Source of the DNA: Actinostola sp. cb2023 | Taxonomy: Eukaryota; Cnidaria; Anthozoa; Actiniaria; Actinostolidae | Assembly: GCA_033675265.1 (NCBI GenBank) | Contig: JAUJYZ010000060.1 | Span: forward strand, 62,001 to 126,000 | DNA length: 64,000 nucleotides | Direction of reading: 5' to 3' | Shown here: positions 55,173 through 64,000 of the stretch, in pieces | Layout of the letters: every line of letters starts with the position of its first letter | Position numbering within the stretch: the stretch's first letter is position 1 | The notes under the pieces: model-generated | Told to the model about the DNA's origin: nothing | Seen by the model: the letters and a program-made list of their open reading frames with translations, nothing else | Databases searched by the model: none | Position numbers and translations under genes: made by a program

Positions 55173-56440
55173 TAGGCTGAAACGTGATCCATATTATTGG
55201 AGTGCAAACTTCTGCTTAATCCACGAGCTCTCTTTATGCAAAGTAACTTGTATGTCCATTGCTAGGCCGAACCGTGATCCATATTATTGGAGCGCAAACT
55301 TCTGCTTAATCCACGAGCTCTCTTTATGCAAAGTAACTTGTATGTTCATTGCTAGGCTGAAACGTGATCCATATTATTGGAGCGCAAACTTCTGCTTAAT
55401 CCACGAGCTCTCTTTATGCAAAGTAACTTGTATGTCCATTGCTAGGCTGAAACGTGATCCATATTATTGGAGCGCAAACTTCTGCTTAATCCACGAGCTC
55501 TCTTTATGCAAAGTAACTTGTATGTCCATTGCTAGGCTGAAACGTGATCCATATTATTGGAGCGCAAACTTCTGCTTAATCCACGAGCTCTCTTTATGCA
55601 AAGTAACTTGTATGTCCATTGCTAGGCTGAAACGTGATCCATATTATTGGAGCGCAAACTTCTGCTTAATCCACGAGCTCTCTTTATGCAAAGTAACTTG
55701 TATGTTCATTGCTAGGCTGAAACGTGATCCATATTATTGGAGCGCAAACTTCTGCTTGTCCACGAACTCTCTTTATGCAAAGTAACTTGTATGTCCATTG
55801 CTAGGCTGAAACGTGATCCATATTATTGAAGCGCAAACTTCTGCTTGTCCACGAACTCTCTTAATGCAAAGTAACTTGTATGTCCATTGCTAGGCCGAAA
55901 CGTGATCCATATTATTGGAGCGCAAACTTCTGCTTAATCCACGTGCTCTCTTTATGCAAAGTAACTTGTATGTCCATTGCTAGGCTGAAACGTGATCCAT
56001 ATTATTGGAGTGCAAACTTCTGCTTAATCCACGAGCTCTCTTTATGCAAAGCAACTTGTTTGTTCATTGCTAGGCTGAACCGTGATCCATATTACTGGAG
56101 CGCAAACTTCTGCTTAATCCACGAGCTATCTTTATGCAAAGTAACTTGTATGTCCATTGCTAGGCTGAAACGTGATCCATATTACTGGAGCGCAAACTTC
56201 TGCTTAATCCACGAGCTCTCTTTATGCAAAGTAACTTGTATGCCCATTGCTAGGCTGAAACGTGATCCATATTATTGAAGCGCAAACTTCTGCTTAATCC
56301 ACGAGCTCTCTTTATGCAAAGTAACTTGTATGTCCATTGCTAGTCTGAAATGTGATCCATATTTTTGGAGCGCAAACCCAGCTCCTTGATCCGCGAGTTG
56401 TCTTTATGCAAAGCAACTTTGTCTGTTCATTGCTAGACTG
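55173..56440. repeat. 90-bp satellite, about 14 copies
   Basis: The unit contains TAGGCTGAAACGTGATCCAT, GGAGCGCAAACTTCTGCTTA and GCAAAGTAACTTGTATGTCC. Because 90 is a multiple of 3, one plus frame stays open for 224 and 132 codons, which is a repeat artefact rather than a gene. The last unit is diverged. Confidence 0.95.
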
Positions 56441-57040
56441 ATCCCACGTATATAAAATTGCACAACTGCTTCCTGCATCCTACTTCTTGATACCAGTTCA
56501 GTGTGACTTTAAAGTATAAAATTAAGTCCTTCAATGTTTTGTATGAACGCGACTCCTCTGCATGGTTTTTGTCGCAGGAATTGAGTCGAATCTTCTCTTC
56601 CGTTTCAATGCTGAAAGTAAAACACACACATCATAGGTAAAAATACACAACTGACTGCGAGCACTCCCGCTTTGGTCGCACACGAAGAAAACGAAAACGC
56701 CAAAGTAGGGCCGAGGTGTGTTCGCAATCTAAAAGTACAACAGATTACGTCTAGGGGGACATAATAGTTAATAAAAGTTAGTAAAAGTTAAGAATATGAA
56801 TTCAGGAATTTGCGCAGCAGTACGGATGATCTGTTTCGTAACATATCTCACATACGTGCTATATCAGTAGGGAAGACGACAGACTCAGTATGTAATTATA
56901 ACATATCTCAACTCACGCGCATTATTAAAACAGTTCATATATAGATCCGTAACGCAAATGTAACGCAACTCACCTACGCTCCTGGCCTTTACGTAACAGT
57001 AAAGAGAGACGATTCGGTAAATTAACTTGAGGGTGAACTA
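56441..57040. other. Intergenic, downstream of gene 2; nothing recognised
   Basis: Between the 90-bp satellite and the 57044 MITE. No clear polyadenylation signal for gene 2 was identified here or in 57345-57382. Confidence 0.35.
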
Positions 57041-57043
57041 GTA

Positions 57044-57345
57044 TGACACACGGTACAACATTGCGTGCAATATTGCCGGCAATAGAGGATTTGCACGATA
57101 TCGTGCCGGCATCCATGTAAAATGATTTTATGGTTCCTTCCCCCTGTCATGGCTAATAATAATAATGCTGCCGGCAAGTGATTGCGATTTTAGCGCGTCC
57201 ACCTCTGGAATTTGTTGCGCGCAATGTTGCAGATCACTTTGTATTTCAATTAGTTTCACTACAACAATATTGCAAAGGTGTGCACATGCTGCAATCATAT
57301 TGCTAGCAAATCATATTGTGCACGATATGCTTCACCGTGTGCCTT
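57044..57345. mobile_element. MITE, GGTRCAACATTGCG family
   Basis: The ends GACACACGGTACAACATTGC (left) and, reversed, GGCACACGGTGAAGCATATC (right), with ATATTGCCGGCAAT-type palindromes inside. Related to 34810-35212 but without its insert. Confidence 0.65.
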
Positions 57346-57382
57346 CCCCTTTACATACGCATATACGTTAATTGTATTTGGA

Positions 57383-58505
57383 TTATTTCTGCTTACGTTT
57401 TAACTCCAGTACTCTCCTCCGCTTTTTCCCTTGTTGGATGTTTGATTTCTTCATCCAAGAGTAATCACTGCCCTGTTTTAAATAAGGCTGGCGTTTGTGT
57501 AAGACTAAAGGGAACGAAGATCGCCTCGGCACGGGTCCCTTTTGTATATACATGTCTGCTATCGGGGCATCGGAAAGTAACGGCGATTTGTGAACAGCAT
57601 GAAATGAGTTTTGTGCACTAATAAACGTAAGCATATCAGGCACATCTGCGACCCGATGCATTACCGAAGAATCCCCGAGTGTATTTGTGCCCTCCGGCAC
57701 GACCACACCCTCCGGTACTTCTGTTGCACCGGCGGGTAGACTGTTATAATTATACGATGTGTGTCCTTGGATTGTGACTGCCTGAGTTGGCTGTGCCTTC
57801 ACATAACTGGCAACTGCGTCATTATAAGGTTGAAGATTAATGACGTTTTGACTTGGTAAATAGTTAGACGCAGTCGTTGGGGTAACCGCGTTGCCATAAG
57901 CAATCATGGTTGGCTCTAGGTAACCAGGCTTGGCAGTAATCGTGGAACCCACTAACGTTTGAACATTATTAGGATTGCCGCTGTCACCTGGCGAATCGAA
58001 TAATGTATTGAGTAAAGGATCACCATCCGAGCTCACTCTAACCCCGGTAGGCTGTACATAGGATGCTGTCTGTGATGCCCCGAGATCAGTTGATACAGTA
58101 GTCTGAGCATTATTTACCGATGGCGCATTACTGTCAGGTGAGTCTAAAAATGTGTTGAGCAGGGGATCACCATCCGAGCTCACTCTAACCCCAGTAGGCT
58201 GTACATAAGAGGCTGTCTGTGATGCCCCGAGATCAGTTGATACAGTAGTCTGAGCATTATTTACCGATGGCGCATTAGCGTCAGGTGAGTCTAAAAATGT
58301 GTTAAGCAGGGGATCTCCGCTTGCGTTAAGCCGCATGCCAGTAGGTCGTAGAGAGGACGCCGTTGGTGGCCCACCGGGGTTGTTGAAACTTGTTGACGAC
58401 TGCTGCGGTTGTCCTGGCAACGACGGATTTTGCTGGCTATTTTGCGTCGAATGTTGCTGCTGTTGCGGTTGTTGTTGTTGCGGTTGTGGTTGTTGTTGTT
58501 GTTGC

Positions 58506-58545
<40 letters not shown>

Positions 58546-58801
58546 GCTGTGGTTGTTGTTGCGGTTGTTGTTGCTGCGGTTGTTGTTGTTTATAAGCCTC
58601 ACGATATAGTCTTTCATAAGTGCTATAGTTATATGACGGTGCTGTATAATCCTGCTGTGTATAATTAGCAATTTGTTGGGGTTGCTTGGCAACCGATGTT
58701 GACACGGTCGGCCTGTCAGTCAGAATAATAACATTTGATGTATTATTGTCATTATAACTCACTTGTGATTTGGTGGCTGTTTGCTGTGGTAACTGTGTTG
58801 T

Positions 58802-58856
<55 letters not shown>

Positions 58857-58954
58857 GGAGTTTGGTTGCTTGGGATCGGTTGTGGTGGAGCAGTGGGCGT
58901 AGTTTGTTGCTGTAGCAACGTGTTGGATGTTGGTTGCTGTGGTGGCGGAACTGT

Positions 58955-58994
<40 letters not shown>

Positions 58995-59218
58995 GGAGTT
59001 TGGTTGCTTGGGATCGGTTGTGGTGGAGCAGTGGGCGTGGTTTGTTGCTGTTGCAACGTGTTGGATGTTGGTTGCTGTGGTGACGGAACTGTTTTGTTGT
59101 TGTTGTTGTTGTTGTTGTGGAGCTTGGTTGCTTGGGATCGGTTGTGGTGGAGCAGTGGGCGTGGTTTGTTGCTGTTGCAACGTGTTGGATGTTGGTTGCT
59201 GTGGTGACGGAACTGTTT

Positions 59219-59256
<38 letters not shown>

Positions 59257-62200
59257 GAGCTTGGTGGCTTGGTTGCTTGGGATCGGTTGTGGTGGAGCAG
59301 TGGGCGTGGTTTGTTGCTGTTGCAACGTGTTGGATGTTGGTTGCTGTGGTGACGGAACTGTTTGTTGTTGTTGTTGTTGTTGTTGTTGTGGAGCTTGGTT
59401 GCTTGGGATCGGTTGTGGTGGAGCAGTGGGCGTGGTTTGTTGCTGTTGCAACGTGTTGGATGTTGGTTGCTGTGGTGATGGAACCACTTGTTGTTGTTGT
59501 TGTTGTTGTGGCAATTCAGTTGTAGACCGTTGCTGTAGCAACTGATTTGCTTGTTGCTGTTGCAAACTGATTGGATGTTGGTTTTTGCTGCTGTGGTAAC
59601 TGTTTTTGTTTGTTGCTGTGTTGTAACTGAGCTTGGTTGCTGTGGTCGGTTGTGGTGGAGCAGTTGGTTTGTGGTGCAACTGATGGATGTTGGTTGCTGT
59701 TGGTGTGGAAACTGATTTTGTTGCTGTGGTAACTAGACCGTTGCTGTGGCAACTGATTTGCTTGTTGTGGTAACTGATTTGGTTGCTGTGGTAACTGATT
59801 TGGTTGCTGTGGTAACTGTGTTGTAGTTTGCTGCTGAGGGATGTCAGCCTTGATATTATTCTGACGGTTAGGACTGAAATAATTCTCTTCTTCTTTGAAG
59901 TAATTCCATTTGTAGCGATTACCTAACAAACCTGGCTGCGGATCATACCATTTATACCTTGCTGAACGTTTCACTGTCGTTCGTAGCTTATAAGGCGATG
60001 GACTAGGCCTACTGGGCTTATAATAACCATTCGGCCATTGTGATGCAGTGTTTGAAACATAAGAACCTGGTTGCGCACTGTTTGAAGCCGCTGACCCTTG
60101 TTGCCGAGGCAACGTTGAGACCGAGGGCGCATAATAGTATGACTGGGTGTTCCCCTCAGCTTGTTGCTGAATGCTTGTTACATCTCTAATTTGCATAATA
60201 CCACGTGATCTTACAAAAGAGTCTTGTTTGTCATTGGTATCAACTTGTGGATGGGATACATCAACTTGTGGATGTGGTACCTGAGATTTTGCGTAGGGCG
60301 GAAAGAGCATCCCTTGTGCGCCAAACGTTAAAAAAGCGGAAGCGTTTCTTAGATTAGGGTTATTGTTAGTCGCCACAGTAGGCTTCAAGGACCTTTTTTT
60401 ATTCAGTTGACTCAACTCGCTACGGAGTTTATCCAATCTAGTTTTAGGGTTCCCCTCTTTGGTTCGAAACAATTGCTTGTGTTCATTCTGAATTTCGATC
60501 AAGTGTCCCGCGAGTCGTCCCGCGGGTTTGGTCTGTTGGAGATTAGTCGATGGCTTTGGTGCGGAAACTTGGCTCTTGGAGTATAAGACATCTTCTTGTT
60601 TTCCAAAGTCATTCTTCTGTTGGCTGAGCGTTTTCCCTTGGTCTTTACTCCCGAGGTCTTTACTCCCGAGCTCTTTATTCCCGAGCTCTTTACTCCCGAG
60701 GTCTTTACTCCCGAGGTCTTTACTCCCGAGGTCTTTACTCCCGAGGTCTTTACTCCCGAGGTCTTTACTCCCGAGGTCTTTACTACCGAGGTCTTTACTC
60801 CCGAGGTCTTTACTCCCGAGGTCTTTACTACCGAGGTCTTTACTCCCGAGCAGTAATTTCTGAACATTTCGTCCTGCTTCGTTCCCTCCAATAATGAACA
60901 ACCCTCCTTTCTTCAAAGAGTCAACCATTTCTTGACTCTTTGACATTGTGGCTGACTTTCTTCCATGTACTACATGCAGTGTAGGAAAACTTGTAGTTGA
61001 AGGTAGTGTAGGTTTTCCATCCTTCTGTGCGGAAATCTGGACGATGGATGTTTTTCTATTCAATAAATCTAGTTTCTGCAGGTTTTCTGTCAATCTCTCC
61101 GTCGTGTTTGCTATTTGATTAGAGTAATGCGGAGCCACGTCTGCTAAATATGGAGCTTTGCTAATGTGATTCCTTGAATATAATTTTCTGCTTGCTCCAG
61201 GAGGATTTTGAGCCATCGTTCCACGAGTGACGTCATAGTTTCCATAGAGACCGTTTCTAGGCAACGCATTTGCAAACCTTGTATTTTTCAGGTAGATTTC
61301 TTCGGCTTTTTCTAATCGTCTTCTTGAGGCAGACAGGATGGTTTTCTTGGCGAGGTTACCTTTGTGCGACCAGTCTCTATAGTGATGATTAGTATACCCA
61401 TATTTCATTGGGGGCTGCGCATGTAAGTACCATCCGCTTGGTAACCCAGGCGCGGCTACTAGGCTCTTAGTTGCATAGTTTTGTACTCGTTGATTGAGTC
61501 CCCTTGCTGTACCAGTGACTGCCCCGTTGCTGTTTCTCCAATAATACTGATTTCGCGTGTATGGATTAGCCCACTGATTATAAGAACTAGGCATAAATGT
61601 TCTCTGCGTGTTGCTTGTATAGTAGTGCGTGTTTACATAAGAATTGGTTGCTGCTGGCTGGCTATGTCCCAAATAACCATTCATATTCCTTGCACCCATA
61701 CTAATTTTAGTCACTGGTTGGCTATACCCAAATAACCGGATTCCTTGCACCCATACTTGGTAACCTATGGATACTACTTTTAGTCAGTTTGGCTGCTGAT
61801 GGTTGGCTATATCCTAAATAACCATTCATATTCCTTGCACCCATACTAGGTAACCCATGGATACTATTTTTAGTCAGTTTGGCTGCTGCTGGTTGGCTAT
61901 ATCCTAAATAACCGTTCACATTCCTTGCACCCTCACTAGATAACCCACCGACGCTATTCCTAGTCGGTTTTCCACGGTTATTCAGAACTGTTCTCCCACT
62001 TTGTCCACCCACAGCCTGAGCCGCTGGGTACTGAATCGAGGACCGCACATAATTGGCTGGGGACTTAATGAGCGTCTTTGGAGACCCCTTCCTATTGTGA
62101 GCCTGAGCTTTATGTAACTGTGAATCTCGAAGAGCCTTGAATCTTAACAACTGCAATTGCTTTTCTATGGTTTTTTGATTGACTTCGCCTCCTTTAAGGT

Positions 62201-62398
62201 TATTTTGCTTGGTGTATGGTACTTTTTTAACAGTCTGTTGCATCTGTTGCTTGGTTTTTATAGCTTGGTTTTGTTTTGACTTGTTCCCGGAGTCAAGATG
62301 ATCGTCTTCGAAATTGCGCTCATGCGCATTAGCCAATAGAAAGCGCGCAGCTTTCGATAAGATCTTGAAATCTTCTTGTGAGCGGCGTTTCTTATTTC
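57383..62398 (-). CDS. Gene 2 exon 2: large repeat exon to the stop codon
   Basis: The acceptor is ttcattgactag at 62399 and the first residues after the junction are GNKKRRSQEDFKILSKAARF. The frame from 62398 holds to about 61737, where one GARN repeat copy has ATGAAT replaced by CC (net -4). The next frame holds to about 59570. The Gln-rich repeat block 59570-58950 changes frame several times through T-run differences (3, 5, 4 and 3 T on the plus strand at about 59360, 59216, 59091 and 58950) and an 8-bp duplication near 59268. From 59056 to the stop at 57383 one frame is open for 557 codons and contains non-repetitive sequence. Confidence 0.66.
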
Positions 62399-62917
62399 CT
62401 AGTCAATGAACAAATCAGAAAGTAAATCACTCAGAAATAGAGTCGTTTTATGAGTGGGAAACCTACGGTACATTCAACCAATCACAGTGCGCAAAATAAT
62501 TGCTCAACCAATCAGAATGCTTGTATACGGCACCGTCACCGCATGGCACGAATCACACCGCAACTACTTCTTACTCATAAGAATACGACTTTAGACTCAA
62601 CTGTACAGAAAAACATGGCGGATCAGTATATTTTACCACAATCCTTTGCGCGCATAAACCACTCCTTAGAACAGAGAGTTTTGAAAAAATCAAATTTACA
62701 AGTGTGAATCTGCTGTTACCTGCTTTATTTTATATGTGAACGTGTCAGAAAGTTGATAGATGTGCCAGTACAGATTTAGGTTCGCAAAGGATTGCTGGGT
62801 AAAATGTCCAGCCGCCATCTTTTGCCGTTCGGATTTATGTTAGGTGATAGACTAACCTGTTGCTATGGCAGAAAGGCAGCAACACAAAACAAGGTATTTT
62901 AAATCCAGTGCCTTCAT
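57383..62917 (-). CDS. Gene 2: secreted Gln/Asn/Pro-rich repeat protein (2 coding exons, repeat region frame-broken)
   Basis: The coding exons are 62857-62917 and 57383-62398. The product is a secreted protein of roughly 1,690 residues that I do not recognise. Layout: signal peptide; basic Lys/Gln-rich N-terminus; four repeats of about 38 residues around GARNMNGYLGYSQP; a central region with a 5-residue KDLGS repeat; a long region of polyGln and Gln/Pro/Thr repeats; three repeats of about 46 residues around DPLLNTFLDSPD; and a basic tail ending RVLELKRKQK. No cysteine-rich or enzymatic domain is visible. Several indels in the repeat DNA shift the frame, so the uninterrupted product cannot be read from this sequence. 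It could be a decaying allele, a mis-assembled repeat or a pseudogene, but the clean flanking parts and intact C-terminal 550 codons favour a real gene. Confidence 0.68.
62440..62591. mobile_element. MITE, GAGTCGTTTTCG family (copy 4, diverged)
   Basis: The left end GAGTCGTTTTATGAGTGGGA and right end TAAGAATACGACT are weaker. The interior CAACCAATCAGAATGCTTG matches the half copy at 14084. It lies in the single intron of gene 2. Confidence 0.65.
62857..62917 (-). CDS. Gene 2 exon 1: start codon and signal peptide
   Basis: The ATG at 62917 opens MKALDLKYLVLCCCLSAIAT, a hydrophobic signal peptide, and the donor ACAACAG|gtta leaves phase 1. A splice acceptor (acgtttttgcag) lies 31 nt upstream of the ATG, implying a 5' non-coding exon, as in gene 1. 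Confidence 0.7.
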
Positions 62918-63053
62918 ATTATGCGTTGTCTTGGCAACAGCCTTAAACCTGCAAAAACGTTCAATTAATAATGTGTATATAAGTGAAGAGGAGTCGGGGT
63001 TATTCACTTTTTGGATAGAGTTTTATAAGACGATATATTTATATATTTAACTA

Positions 63054-63212
63054 ATAGAAGATGACTCTCCGTGCTTCTATACAAAAATAACGCACGCTGA
63101 GGTCTTGAAAGCTGCTAGTGGATGCACAAGCGGAACACGAGTGCATTCAGCAGCTTTCAATACCTCAGAAGTGCATTATTTTTGTATAGAAGCAAGGAGA
63201 GTCATCGTCTAT
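63054..63212. mobile_element. MITE with TAGAAGATGACTCTCC ends
   Basis: The left arm GATGACTCTCCGTGCTTCTA and, reversed, the right arm GATGACTCTCCTTGCTTCTA reach AAAGCTGCT on both sides. A third partial arm (CTCCGTGCTTCTATAACATA) is at 63267-63300. It sits just upstream of gene 2. Confidence 0.78.
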
Positions 63213-63309
63213 TCGCTTTATAATATAAAACAAGTTTTAAACAGGCTTTCTGCTTTGATTTTGCTGCTCCGTGCTTCTATAACATAATAATGCACGCTCA
63301 GCAACCAAT

Positions 63310-64000
63310 CAAATCGCGCGTTCTTGGGAGGAACACAAAGTTTATATTATAAATATATATACATGTATGAGGTCTGTGTTATTAAAAGGTGGAGCGAAAC
63401 AAACCAGTGCGAAACAGTGTTCAAGTAAATGGGAAAACGGAGATCGCTACGAATAGCGAATAGCGACTGCAAAGCATCTATGGATTATATTTACATGGCG
63501 TGCTCTCAGTGTTAAAGCTCGACTGAACAGGAACACAGCAGTTGAAATGATCTATATGAATATAATAAATTCCTGAATATCGTTTTAAGTGTTACTCGAA
63601 AGAAAGCAACGTTAAATATTAAAATTATCTAAACAATTATAAAATCATTTATAATTAAATTAAACAATTATAAAATCGTTTATAATTAAATTATTTAATT
63701 GGACCTAGGGCTCAGAGAAGGAGAAGAGAAGGAGAAGAGGTTAAAGCTTATCAATATGCTTTTTTACATTTTTTTTACACACAAAAATGAGGAAATATGT
63801 AAACAATTCCAAAAAAGGCCGCCCATACTCCCAGACATTATGCTGAGTCACCGTATGTTACGTATAGGATGAAGATTTCGGCCCCGTCCGCGCTATCGTG
63901 CATTACACCAATCAGCTTAGTGATCAAAGAGGGAGGGAACAGTCGGATCCTATAGGCCCACTAAATAACTGCCCCGCACCACTAGGCTATCGTGCGCGCT
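63310..64000. other. Upstream region of gene 2; nothing recognised
   Basis: A+T-rich with short direct repeats of ATTATAAAATCRTTTATAAT at 63632-63690. The 5' non-coding exon and promoter of gene 2 may lie here, but no core element could be assigned. Confidence 0.35.

Noticed and set aside
55111..56278. 224- and 132-codon repeated-peptide frames
   Set aside because: The 90-bp satellite keeps frame automatically. It has no signal peptide, donor or acceptor, and the last units carry stops.
58299..59545. Plus-strand frames rich in Cys, Val or Leu
   Set aside because: These are antisense readings of the CAA/CAG repeats of gene 2.

Overview
This window is eukaryotic and almost certainly from an invertebrate animal. 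It has spliced genes with GT..AG introns, signal-peptide first exons, and metazoan extracellular modules (ShKT, C-type lectin, LamG-like, PA14). It is about 60% A+T and crowded with MITEs and satellites. A cnidarian such as an anthozoan fits this mix, but that is inference; no species-diagnostic marker was seen.

Gene 1 fills the left two-thirds on the minus strand. It starts with a signal peptide at 43701 and runs off the left edge after exon 30 at 656. I could chain 30 exons (about 2,997 codons) whose splice phases agree at every junction. Order: signal peptide; Ser/Thr/Asp/Glu-rich and Met-Gln-Pro repeat exons; one ShKT domain (37392-37502); helical Lys/Glu-rich exons; a Pro/Glu-rich exon; a 2.9-kb exon of LPPL and PGQP repeats (17270-20194); two C-type lectin domains (13513-11194); two LamG-like domains (8662-2333); and the start of a PA14 domain (977-656). 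The 3' end lies outside the window. The 2.9-kb exon carries two compensating 1-nt frame breaks.

Gene 2 (57383-62917, minus) has a signal-peptide exon and one roughly 5-kb exon. It encodes a secreted Gln/Asn/Pro-rich repeat protein that I do not recognise. It resembles gene 1 in strand, in gene start (a 58- or 61-nt signal exon ending in phase 1, with a splice acceptor just upstream of the ATG) and in PGQP-like low-complexity sequence. Its CAA-repeat region is broken by several indels. Between the two genes, 45704-45957 is a well-formed terminal exon of an unrecognised small protein.

Nearly everything else is repeat. The introns hold satellites with units of 3, 4, 12, 20, 31, 41, 44, 51, 52, 60, 64, 75, 90, 101 and 105 bp. 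There are more than 20 short inverted-repeat DNA elements, many with TA or TNA target duplications. Notable ones are a 5.26-kb composite of mariner-like ends and 1.16-kb spacers inserted in a 90-bp satellite (49918-55172), a tRNA-Arg-like gene split by a MITE (20397-20639), two nested MITE pairs, and two short elements that carry the start of a protein-coding gene (4230-4762 and 9469-10049).

As a working picture, the locus encodes two large secreted, repeat-rich proteins, one with carbohydrate-binding-type modules. Extracellular matrix, tube, mucus or adhesive material is plausible but unproven.
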